Shown here: positions 44,850-52,947 of the stretch, one piece after another
Layout of the letters: each line of letters opens with the position of its first letter
Position numbering within the stretch: position 1 is the stretch's first letter
Assembly (NCBI GenBank): GCA_905479195.1
Contig: CAJQLO010000001.1
Span: forward strand, 304,694-368,693
Length of the DNA stretch: 64,000 nucleotides
From: an uncultured Gammaproteobacteria bacterium
GTDB lineage: Bacteria > Pseudomonadota > Gammaproteobacteria > GCA-002705445 > GCA-002716945
Reading direction: 5' to 3'
The notes under the pieces: model-generated
What the model was told of the DNA's origin: nothing
Seen by the model: only the letters and a program-made list of their open reading frames with translations
Databases searched by the model: none
Position numbers and translations under genes: made by a program

Positions 44850-45422
44850 GTGAAAGAAAATTCTATAAATAATCCTAAGCTGCCTAGTCAAAAATATTGC
44901 TCAGATTGCTCCTATCCGATTAATATTGAAATCCCTGAGGGTGATACTAGAAATAGAGCAGTATGCAGTAAATGCAAAACAGTATTCTATGAGAATCCCA
45001 AGATTGTAGCCGGCTGCTTATTAACATGGAAAAATAAAATCTTACTTTGCAAAAGGGCAAATGAGCCGAGGTCAGGATTTTGGACTTTGCCAGCAGGGTT
45101 TATGGAAAACCATGAAACAGTTGAAGAAGGTGCTTTAAGAGAAACCATGGAAGAAGCCGGGGCACGTTCCAGTAATGCAAGATTATTTTTAATGTGTAAC
45201 TTACCTCATATAAGTCAAGTTTACATGATGTATTATGGTGATTTAGATGATGGAATATATGAAGCTGGACTTGAAAGTTTAGAGGTGAAGCTCTTTGCTA
45301 AAGAAGAAATCCCTTGGGAAGACTTAGCCTTCACTGTGATTGAGAAAACTATTAAACTATATTATGAAGACTTAGAAAAGGGTAACATTGACATTCATTT
45401 TGATACTATAATAAAGAGATGA
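44850..45422 (+). CDS. Nudix hydrolase with N-terminal zinc ribbon
   Basis: 190 residues with a GTG start at 44850. Zinc ribbon from CSDC (17-20) and CSKC (39-42), then KTVFYENPKIVAG. The Nudix box GX5EX7REUXEEXGU runs from Gly83 to Ala105. This ribbon-Nudix form cleaves nucleoside-diphosphate compounds such as ADP-ribose or NADH; the substrate is not fixed by sequence. Overlaps the next gene by 4 nt. Confidence 0.88.
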   Translation: MKENSINNPKLPSQKYCSDCSYPINIEIPEGDTRNRAVCSKCKTVFYENPKIVAGCLLTWKNKILLCKRANEPRSGFWTLPAGFMENHETVEEGALRETMEEAGARSSNARLFLMCNLPHISQVYMMYYGDLDDGIYEAGLESLEVKLFAKEEIPWEDLAFTVIEKTIKLYYEDLEKGNIDIHFDTIIKR

Positions 45423-46231
45423 GTAAAAATCTCTCTTATTTAAAATATTTTTTAATCTTATTATTGTTGCCTATTACTTCAATAGCGCATGATGATAAAG
45501 ATGATAGGATAAAATTTTGGAAAGAATATTATCACCCAAAGCTCGAGGTACATCAAAATAATATTCCTGAGATTAAAATTTCTCTAAATAAAATTGGGCC
45601 ATTTTTTCAGCTTCAGTCAAAAGTAATCAATTTTACATTAACGCCCGAACAAGATCTAAAAAATAATAATAGCTGGACTGGGTATGGGAAACTATTTATA
45701 AATGGCATATATACAACAAGGGTTTATAGCGAATATCTTTTTTTAAAAGAAGTTCCTGTTGGTAATAATGAAATTAAAGTGATACTAAGTAGCAATATGG
45801 ATGTTGATATTGCGCATGATAGCAAGATTATCAGCGACTCAATTGTTTTTCAATTTCCTGAATATAATTTTGCAGAAGCCAGGTCAAAAGCTTTTGGCCT
45901 ATCTACACAGTGTGAATTTTCAGACAAAGGCTTGATTGCAAGAGATGAACTATTGAGAGAAGGTTTAAAGCTTTCAGAGTCATCTTCATATCTTAAATGC
46001 CGACATGATAGTCAAAAAAATACCCTTGATCCGTTTAAAAATGAAATGACTGGTTTTCAACTACTGGTTTATGAGTTAACGCTTGATTCTCTCTCTAAAC
46101 GATCTCTGGTATGGAAAGACTTTGAGAGCAATAATATTTCTTTATCAGTGGCTAGAAATAAAAGCGATTTAATACAAAAAAATATGGATATTGAGATAGA
46201 GAAGAAATATGGGAGAAATAATAATGAATGA
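45419..46231 (+). CDS. Hypothetical exported protein
   Basis: 270 residues, no family recognised. Hydrophobic stretch 10-22 ending ITSIAHDDKDD suggests a signal peptide with cleavage after SIA. The mature part looks soluble and beta-rich (FINGIYTTRVYSEYLFLKEV), with two cysteines (TQCEFS, LKCRHD) able to pair in the periplasm and a charged C-terminus. Overlaps the Nudix gene by 4 nt and the next small membrane gene by 8 nt, so it is expressed with both. Confidence 0.75.
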   Translation: MSKNLSYLKYFLILLLLPITSIAHDDKDDRIKFWKEYYHPKLEVHQNNIPEIKISLNKIGPFFQLQSKVINFTLTPEQDLKNNNSWTGYGKLFINGIYTTRVYSEYLFLKEVPVGNNEIKVILSSNMDVDIAHDSKIISDSIVFQFPEYNFAEARSKAFGLSTQCEFSDKGLIARDELLREGLKLSESSSYLKCRHDSQKNTLDPFKNEMTGFQLLVYELTLDSLSKRSLVWKDFESNNISLSVARNKSDLIQKNMDIEIEKKYGRNNNE

Positions 46232-46475
46232 TATTTTTGACTTACTTTATAATAATTATGTAATAACATCGCAAGTAATGTTTCCAATACTAATTTTTAT
46301 TATAATTCTTCTAATCAGAGAGTTTTCTAAGTATTCTTCTATGTCGAATAAAATTAAAAATAGAATAATTGATCTAGCCGACATAATTGAGGATTCTGGT
46401 TTTACAAGAAAATCTGGTGAAAAAGAATTTGCTTTTATTGAAAGGTATTTAGAAAAAATTACTTCTAAAGACTAA
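46224..46475 (+). CDS. Small single-helix membrane protein of unknown function
   Basis: 83 residues from the ATG at 46224, chosen because GGGAG lies at 46211-46215, 8 nt before it; the earlier ATG at 46209 contains that site. One hydrophobic helix (about 16-33) is followed by a charged soluble part. No family recognised. Overlaps the exported hypothetical upstream by 8 nt and the convergent GT9 gene by 11 nt. Confidence 0.65.
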   Translation: MNDIFDLLYNNYVITSQVMFPILIFIIILLIREFSKYSSMSNKIKNRIIDLADIIEDSGFTRKSGEKEFAFIERYLEKITSKD

Positions 46476-47487
46476 GCTCTGCCATTAACCCCATCACTGT
46501 TTCCGCATTTAAATCTTGCATGCATATATTTTTTTTACAATTTTTAATTGCTTCAGTGTCATAGCAGGGACTACATTTCAAATTTAATGTTGCAACTTTC
46601 ACATCATTATATTTAGTACTATAAGGGGCTGATTGATAGAAATTAGTCGGACCATGTATTGAAATTATATTTTTAGCTGAAGCCCCAGCAATATGAGCGC
46701 TACCACTATCTGTAGTAATTACACATTTTGAATTTTTCATTATAGTTATTAACTCGGGAATAGTTGTTTGTCCTGATAAATCATAAGTCCTTTCTTTTAA
46801 TGGATAAAAAGTATTAAAATATTTTTTCTCATTTTTACTACCAACTAAAATTATCCTCAGTGAAGTTTCTGATAATACTCTACTAATTAAATCCTTCCAG
46901 TTATTGTCTGGCCAAGATCTGTAGCCTCTATGATTTTGATTTCCCACATGACTATTGGTTGGGCACATCACGACATAATCATTTTCAATTGGGAATTTTT
47001 TAATTACATGATCTAGGTCAATACCAACAATAGATGGCTTAGCATTATCTTTGTCATATTTGCAGGATAATTCATCTAGTATTCTTAACTGATGCTCAAC
47101 TCTATGCTCTTTAAATATATCATCCTCTATACATTTATAAGGCATACCTATCTTATTTTTAGATCTTGAAAATCTTACAATATCATTAAACTTTGAGCCA
47201 ATTTCAAGATTAAGAATTAGTTCATATGGATTGAATAATGAATTAAGTATTATATTGAACTTTTCGATATTAAATATAAAAGGAAGCTTTGTATGTTTCA
47301 GCTTATAAACTTTATTAATTCTACTATCATATTTAAATAAGTCAGATATACCAGGTTTTGAAACCCAGTGTATTTCTAGTTCTGAGCCATAAAGCTCGAT
47401 TAGGGGCTGGATAACTGATGTTGCGTCTACCGTATCACCTAATAGACCACATCTTATTACTAAAACTTTTTTATTTTGTTTTATCAT
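46465..47487 (-). CDS. Glycosyltransferase family 9 (heptosyltransferase-like)
   Basis: 340 residues. VLVIRCGLLGDTVDATSVI, MCPTNSHVGNQNHRGYRSWP, and TTDSGSAHIAGASAKN are GT9 blocks; the end LKCSPCYDTEAIKNCKKNIC is the cysteine-rich tail also seen in the waaF gene at 33 kb. Third GT9 gene in this window, away from the main LPS cluster. Likely adds a heptose to the LPS core or another surface glycan. Confidence 0.82.
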   Translation of the reverse strand: MIKQNKKVLVIRCGLLGDTVDATSVIQPLIELYGSELEIHWVSKPGISDLFKYDSRINKVYKLKHTKLPFIFNIEKFNIILNSLFNPYELILNLEIGSKFNDIVRFSRSKNKIGMPYKCIEDDIFKEHRVEHQLRILDELSCKYDKDNAKPSIVGIDLDHVIKKFPIENDYVVMCPTNSHVGNQNHRGYRSWPDNNWKDLISRVLSETSLRIILVGSKNEKKYFNTFYPLKERTYDLSGQTTIPELITIMKNSKCVITTDSGSAHIAGASAKNIISIHGPTNFYQSAPYSTKYNDVKVATLNLKCSPCYDTEAIKNCKKNICMQDLNAETVMGLMAELSL

Positions 47488-47567
47488 AGTTTCTAGTTTA
47501 GAATATAGCCTAAATTACATATTATATTGTAATTATATTTTAACTAAATTAGGAATTAATTAATACA

Positions 47568-48335
47568 ATGGCTCACTGGATTAAATTTAAACATAAAGAC
47601 GCAATACATACGGGAATATTGAATGACAAGGAAATAGAGTGTTACGAGGGTGACATGTTCAACAATCCTTCTGATACCGGCAAGCGCATTAATTTAGATG
47701 AGGTTGAATTAATTAACCCATGCAATCCATCGAAGATGATAGCTTTATGGAATAATTACAAGACTCTCGCTGATGAGAAAGGCTTGTCTAAACCAAATAA
47801 CCCTTTATATCTAAACAAGGCCATCTCTTGCATATCTCAGCCAGGCGAGGATATTATTAGACCTAAGTCTTATAATGAAGCCATATTTTATGAAGGAGAA
47901 TTAGGTATAGTCATTGGAAAACACTGTAAAGATTTAGAGCCTAATGAGACTAATGATTATATATTTGGTTTCACATGTATCAATGATGTTACTGGAATGG
48001 ATATAGTAAAAAAAGATCCAAGTTTTGATCAGTGGACTAGATCAAAAAGTTTTGATACTTTCGGAATATTTGGTCCAGGAATAGTAACAGATATAGACCC
48101 ATTGAATTTACAAATAGAATCAAAGCTCAATGGCAAAACCGTTCAGAATTATAATACAAGTGATATGTTTTTTAATGTTTATGAGATAGTGAGTTTTTTA
48201 TCCAAGGATATGAGTTTGCTGCCGGGAGATATAATTGCTTGTGGAACTAATGCTGGTTTAGGGCCAATGAACGAAGGGGATACAATCAAGGTTTCTGTAG
48301 AAGGAATAGGCGAGCTGACGAATAAATTAGTATAG
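47568..48335 (+). CDS. Fumarylacetoacetate hydrolase family protein
   Basis: 255 residues. The metal site is built from YEGELGIVIGK (two Glu) and CINDVTGMD (Asp); KSFDTFGIFGPGIVTDID and LLPGDIIACGTNAGLGPMNEGD follow. These FAH-fold enzymes cleave or decarboxylate acylpyruvates and related beta-diketones. Substrate cannot be told. Stands alone between divergent and convergent genes. Confidence 0.87.
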   Translation: MAHWIKFKHKDAIHTGILNDKEIECYEGDMFNNPSDTGKRINLDEVELINPCNPSKMIALWNNYKTLADEKGLSKPNNPLYLNKAISCISQPGEDIIRPKSYNEAIFYEGELGIVIGKHCKDLEPNETNDYIFGFTCINDVTGMDIVKKDPSFDQWTRSKSFDTFGIFGPGIVTDIDPLNLQIESKLNGKTVQNYNTSDMFFNVYEIVSFLSKDMSLLPGDIIACGTNAGLGPMNEGDTIKVSVEGIGELTNKLV

Positions 48336-48359
48336 CGTGACTATCAGATAAATTTTAAT

Positions 48360-48671
48360 TTAAAGATCTAAGTCTATATCTTCTACTTTCTGCTTTTCTT
48401 CCTTTTTTTCAGCTTCCTTTTGTTCTTTTTTAATACTAGCTCTTTTATCTAAAACTTTGCTTGATTTGGATGTAACTATATCAATAATAATCATCATAAT
48501 TGCGTATGGAATAGCGAGAATAACTAACACTACAATTGTTGCACCAATTTCATAAGATGGATCATTTAGATGGATTTGGTATATTATAAGAATTAAAAGC
48601 ATAATAAATGCAATATTAGACTTTTTCCATCTTTTAATTCTTTCAATCAGGGAAATTTTTGTATTTGTCAT
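48360..48671 (-). CDS. Small two-helix membrane protein of unknown function
   Basis: 103 residues with two hydrophobic helices (about 20-35 and 45-65) and a highly charged cytosolic tail of Lys and Glu ending IDLDL. No family recognised. It sits divergently from the large coiled-coil gene, 93 nt apart, and convergent to the FAH gene. Confidence 0.65.
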   Translation of the reverse strand: MTNTKISLIERIKRWKKSNIAFIMLLILIIYQIHLNDPSYEIGATIVVLVILAIPYAIMMIIIDIVTSKSSKVLDKRASIKKEQKEAEKKEEKQKVEDIDLDL

Positions 48672-48764
48672 AAGATAATTTCGGTATTAATTATATATAG
48701 TAGAATACATTTTATGATAAAATAAGACTTAAATGTAGTTTAATTTTTAGCAAATATTAATTTT

Positions 48765-50285
48765 ATGGCTAATGCACAACAATCACAAGCTCGTTTAACC
48801 AATGCACTATTGGCTGGAAATCTGTATACGAACCATAAGATCAATAAAAATCTAACCACTATATCGAAAAACCAACGACAGATGTCTGCTGCTATAACCT
48901 CTGGTTTTGGAAAAATTGGAGATAAAATAGATGAATCTAATCAGCTATTAAGGAGCGGAAATAGATTAGCTCAACAGCAACTGAAAGTACAGTCTAAAAT
49001 AGCTTCACAACAAGAACTAGAATATTTAGAAAAACAACAAAATAAACTCGTCAAAGACACTTTTTTTAATATTAGCGAGGAATATGAAAAGCTCTGTAAA
49101 AACAGATCTGAAGATTTACTTAATAAATATTTTAAGCTCACGAGTCTTCAAGCATGTTTAAAAAAGAATCAAATAGATTCGTCAATAGCATCTAGCATGG
49201 AGGACAAAAAATTTATATCTAATGTACTTGAAAATATTGAGTCAGATATTAGCTCATCTCAAAATGCATTTAATGATCAACAAAAAAAAGACTTTGAAGA
49301 GGTTTTAGACATATTGGAAACAGATGAGGAGTCTGAAATAAGAGAAGCCAATGAAGAAATTAAAACAAAAAAAAATAGCATAAGAGAAGATGAAAAAATA
49401 ACTTCTGATCATGAAAAGATAATAAATAACTTTAAAACATGGGTTAATGAGTGCGTTGAAAATCCACTCTTTTCACTTGTAATTCTTTTCAAGGAAGACC
49501 AAAAATACTTTAATAATGATATAAATATTAGAAAAAAGATATTTAAAGAAGATGCTAAGGAAAAGGGCGAGTTATACTCTGATGGGACGCTTTCTTGGGA
49601 TGCTAAAGATGAACTAAAAAATGAAGAAGAAAAAATCGAAGACTATAAAAAAGAATATATGAATGAAGGAATGTGTGATGGCTTGGTTCTCAAGTATGCC
49701 AATGATTGTAAATATGCAAGGGAAAAAATAACATGGTTTAACAATCTCAAATATGCTAGAGGAAATATATTTTATCCAGCATGTTTTTATTACAAAACTC
49801 TTGAAAGATATAAACATTTGCTTAATAAAAAAAATGAAGGAGTAGGATTTATTTCATCTATTATAGAGAAAAATGCATCAAAATTAGGCGTTGATTATTT
49901 TTTAAAGGTAAGAGCTGATTTGATATATCGTGTCATTAATGAGAAAAAATATAAAAGCCTCAATGAAGATAAGAAATTTATTAAAAGTAAAACAGAAAAG
50001 AAATTATCCGAGATAATTGCTGAAGATGATATGATAAATGATCATAAATCTTCGCTTCAACCGTTAATAAAAATAATTACTAAAGCTCTTGAACTCCTTG
50101 AAGAGAAACTTCTTAAGGTTATTAAAGCTGCCAATGAGAGAATTTCGACAGAGAAGTCGAATATTCAAGAATTAGAAAATAAAAATAATGAAGCGCAGAA
50201 AGTAATTTCTCAGGAACAAAGACAAGTGAGCGTTCTTTATAAGAAATATCCTTTCATAAAAGAGATTCTTACGAATAGAATATAA
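48765..50285 (+). CDS. Large coiled-coil protein of unknown function
   Basis: 506 residues, no family recognised. Largely helical and charged: an N-terminal amphipathic region (LTTISKNQRQMSAAITSG, then DESNQLLRSGNRLAQQQLK), a coiled-coil stretch near 170-220, a more globular middle (about 225-400) with three cysteines, and a C-terminal coiled coil (about 440-490). No signal peptide or membrane helix. No Shine-Dalgarno precedes the ATG. Nothing nearby suggests a pathway. Confidence 0.7.
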   Translation: MANAQQSQARLTNALLAGNLYTNHKINKNLTTISKNQRQMSAAITSGFGKIGDKIDESNQLLRSGNRLAQQQLKVQSKIASQQELEYLEKQQNKLVKDTFFNISEEYEKLCKNRSEDLLNKYFKLTSLQACLKKNQIDSSIASSMEDKKFISNVLENIESDISSSQNAFNDQQKKDFEEVLDILETDEESEIREANEEIKTKKNSIREDEKITSDHEKIINNFKTWVNECVENPLFSLVILFKEDQKYFNNDINIRKKIFKEDAKEKGELYSDGTLSWDAKDELKNEEEKIEDYKKEYMNEGMCDGLVLKYANDCKYAREKITWFNNLKYARGNIFYPACFYYKTLERYKHLLNKKNEGVGFISSIIEKNASKLGVDYFLKVRADLIYRVINEKKYKSLNEDKKFIKSKTEKKLSEIIAEDDMINDHKSSLQPLIKIITKALELLEEKLLKVIKAANERISTEKSNIQELENKNNEAQKVISQEQRQVSVLYKKYPFIKEILTNRI

Positions 50286-50313
50286 ATCCTGAATTTGTCT
50301 AGTTTGTTTCTAC

Positions 50314-51183
50314 CTATCTTCTTTTCCAAACATCAGAAGACCCTTCTGGTCTCGGCTCTGGTTTTTTATCATAAATAATATTTTGATGTCCATTATAAAC
50401 TAAAAAATGTCTGCCTTTTGCTCTTCCAATTAATGTAACCCCAGTTTCTTTAGCAATGTTTAATCCCATTTCAGTGATACCTGATCTGGAAATTAGATAG
50501 GATATATCCATTTGAGCAACCTTGATAACCATTTCAGATGTTAGTCTTCCGGTTGTATAAAATATCTTATCATCACTACTTACTTCGTTAAGCCACATAT
50601 TTCCTGCAATGGCGTCAACAGCATTATGTCTGCCAACATCTTCTACAAAATCAATTATCTGGTTTTTATCACATATAGCACAGCCATGAACTGCTCCAGA
50701 GAGACGATAAATTTCATTTTTTTCATGCAATAATTTTAAAATTTTATATATAGAAGATTGTTTGAGTTTTTTTGATATAAGGTTTTTATTCTTAAGATCA
50801 TCCCATACTCCGCCAAATGTAGTTCCTTGCCCACATCCTGAAGTTACTACTTTATGTGTCAGCTTATTATCAAAGTCATTTATATCAGAAACTGTTTTAA
50901 CCGCAGCAGAATTTGTGTCCCAGTCAACTTGAACTGACTCTAGATCATACAGCGATGAAATAAATCCTTGATTTCTTAAATATCCAATTACAAGAGATTC
51001 TGGATAGTGACCTAGAGTCATAAGAGTGACAATTTCTTTTTTATTGACATAAATCGTCAAAGGTAGTTCTCCAGTGACTGGAAAACTCTTGATTTTATTA
51101 TATTCATCTCGAACATCTATTGTCTGAGTTTTAGGTCTAGCAGATTTTGTAATGTCTGGCCTTTTTGTTTTATTGATAGTCAT
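50314..51183 (-). CDS. fdhD: Formate dehydrogenase accessory sulfurtransferase FdhD
   Basis: 289 residues. Family blocks: VTGELPLTIYVNKKEIVTLM, GHYPESLVIGYLRNQG, VVTSGCGQGTTFGG with the key Cys117, AGAVHGCAIC-like SGAVHGCAICDK, VEDVGRHNAVDAIAG and YTTGRLTSEMV. FdhD passes sulfur to the Mo-bisPGD cofactor of formate dehydrogenase. Here the E. coli CxxC pair is a single Cys in SGCGQG. The enzyme it would serve is at 54.7-59.1 kb. Confidence 0.93.
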   Translation of the reverse strand: MTINKTKRPDITKSARPKTQTIDVRDEYNKIKSFPVTGELPLTIYVNKKEIVTLMTLGHYPESLVIGYLRNQGFISSLYDLESVQVDWDTNSAAVKTVSDINDFDNKLTHKVVTSGCGQGTTFGGVWDDLKNKNLISKKLKQSSIYKILKLLHEKNEIYRLSGAVHGCAICDKNQIIDFVEDVGRHNAVDAIAGNMWLNEVSSDDKIFYTTGRLTSEMVIKVAQMDISYLISRSGITEMGLNIAKETGVTLIGRAKGRHFLVYNGHQNIIYDKKPEPRPEGSSDVWKRR

Positions 51184-51221
51184 AATCTGTTAGATTATAT
51201 TACAAAACTAAAGGTTAAACG

Positions 51222-52154
51222 ATGAGATTCTTTTTAATTCCAATATTACTGATGTTTGTATCACCAATATTTGCAGATGTAATGAGGGTTACTATACTTG
51301 GATCAGGAACACCTAGACCAGACATTAATAGGTTCAGCCAATCCATCTTGGTGGAAGCTGGAGATGAAAAATTATTATTTGATGCTGGCAGAGGAGCAAC
51401 TATTAGACTGAGCCAAGCTGGAATAAATATTAAAGATATAAATAAGATATTTTTAACTCATCTTCATTCTGACCATACTTTGGGCTTACCAGATTTAATT
51501 ATGACAGGCTGGATATATCAACGCAGTCAGGAGCTTCAAATATTTGGTCCAGCAGGCACAAAAGATTTTGTTAAGAACATTAAATCAGCATTTTTTGAAG
51601 ACATTAAAATTAGAACAGTTGCACCAGAAAATCATACATTAGCAGGGCTATCTACTTCAACAACTGAGATTCAAGAAGGCTTGGTATATAAAAAAAATGG
51701 GGTAGAGGTTATTGCTTTTAGAGTTGATCATGGGGGTGGAGTTGAACATGCCTTTGGATATAAGATTATTTACAATAAGAAGGTAGTGGTTATATCTGGT
51801 GATACTAATTATTCTGACAATTTAATTAAATATGCAAAAAATTGTGACTTACTTATTCATGAAATTGCTGATGCCCCATTAAAAGTTATAAATAATAATG
51901 CAAAAGTTCAAGGATTAATGAACTATCACACTACTCCTTCTGAGATGGCTAAGGTAATAAATGCGGTAAATCCAAAATTTACAATACTTACTCATATTTT
52001 AGCCCTGGGAGGCATATCTATATCTGAAATACATAATAAAGTGCTTAGCTCTGTCAATAAAGATTATCGAATTGAAATGGCATATGATTTGATGGCCATT
52101 GATATAAAGGAAAATATTCAAACATACTCCATAGATTATTCAAATGAAAAATAA
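51222..52154 (+). CDS. Exported metallo-beta-lactamase-fold hydrolase (RNase Z/arylsulfatase-like)
   Basis: 310 residues. A signal peptide (1-18, MRFFLIPILLMFVSPIFA) precedes VTILGSGTPRPD. The metal site is LTHLHSDHTLG (His80, His82, Asp84, His85), then VDHGGGVEHAFGYK, ISGDTNYSD and LTHI. RNase Z-like folds that are exported usually act as phosphodiesterase or arylsulfatase, not on tRNA. Overlaps folP by 11 nt. Confidence 0.83.
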   Translation: MRFFLIPILLMFVSPIFADVMRVTILGSGTPRPDINRFSQSILVEAGDEKLLFDAGRGATIRLSQAGINIKDINKIFLTHLHSDHTLGLPDLIMTGWIYQRSQELQIFGPAGTKDFVKNIKSAFFEDIKIRTVAPENHTLAGLSTSTTEIQEGLVYKKNGVEVIAFRVDHGGGVEHAFGYKIIYNKKVVVISGDTNYSDNLIKYAKNCDLLIHEIADAPLKVINNNAKVQGLMNYHTTPSEMAKVINAVNPKFTILTHILALGGISISEIHNKVLSSVNKDYRIEMAYDLMAIDIKENIQTYSIDYSNEK

Positions 52155-52947
52155 AACAAAAATAATTGGAATATTAAATATAACAGAGGATAGTTTTTCA
52201 GATGGAGGAAAATATATCAAGTTAACCGAGTCTATAAATCATATAAAATCTATGATATCAGATGGATGCTGCATTATAGATGTAGGAGCAGAATCCACTA
52301 GGTCTGGCTTTAAGGAAGTATCTGCAGACAAGCAATTAAATCGTATATTACCAGTCATAAGCGAGATAAAAAAAATTAAGGATACTATAAAAATTAGTAT
52401 TGATACAAGATCAAGTATTGTAGCTGAAGCAGCTTTGAGAGAAGGGGCAGCCATTGTTAATGATGTCTCTGGAGGAAGCAACGACAAGGATATGTTTAAT
52501 GTTGTCTCTAAATATAATGCAGATATTATTTTGACTCATATGCCAAAGGAACATTTAATAGGTACCAATATTAAGTGTGATGATATTTTGAAGTATATAG
52601 AAGATTATTTTAATAATTTAATAAAACAAGCGTGTTTGTCTGGAATTAAACAAAAAAATATTATTGTTGATCCAGGTATAAGTTTTGGAAAATCTGGCGA
52701 TGATAATATTAAAATATTAAAAAATATGAGCCGCTTAGTTTCTGTTTTTAAAAGAGTATGTATTGGAGTCAGTAATAAAAGATTTTCTTCCAAAATATTT
52801 AATGAAATAAAAGATGATGAAATGAGCATTGCATCTTTAGCGGTTTCCACATTAGCCGCATACAATGGTATTGAATTTTTAAGAGTTCATGATATTGATG
52901 AAAATCAAGATGCAGTTGACGTTGCATGGAAAACTATTAATTCTTAA
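52144..52947 (+). CDS. folP: Dihydropteroate synthase
   Basis: 267 residues. GILNITEDSFSDGGK (9-23) and DVGAESTRSG are the two family signatures; IDTRSSIVAEAALREGA and VDPGISFGK complete the barrel. FolP joins p-aminobenzoate to the pterin pyrophosphate made by FolK. The usual neighbours ftsH and glmM are absent; it is linked to an exported hydrolase instead. Ends 11 nt inside the convergent TPR gene. Confidence 0.94.
   Translation: MKNKTKIIGILNITEDSFSDGGKYIKLTESINHIKSMISDGCCIIDVGAESTRSGFKEVSADKQLNRILPVISEIKKIKDTIKISIDTRSSIVAEAALREGAAIVNDVSGGSNDKDMFNVVSKYNADIILTHMPKEHLIGTNIKCDDILKYIEDYFNNLIKQACLSGIKQKNIIVDPGISFGKSGDDNIKILKNMSRLVSVFKRVCIGVSNKRFSSKIFNEIKDDEMSIASLAVSTLAAYNGIEFLRVHDIDENQDAVDVAWKTINS

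Noticed and set aside
44682..44891. Minus-strand frame across the tRNA
   Set aside because: It covers tRNA-Glu and has no protein-family features.
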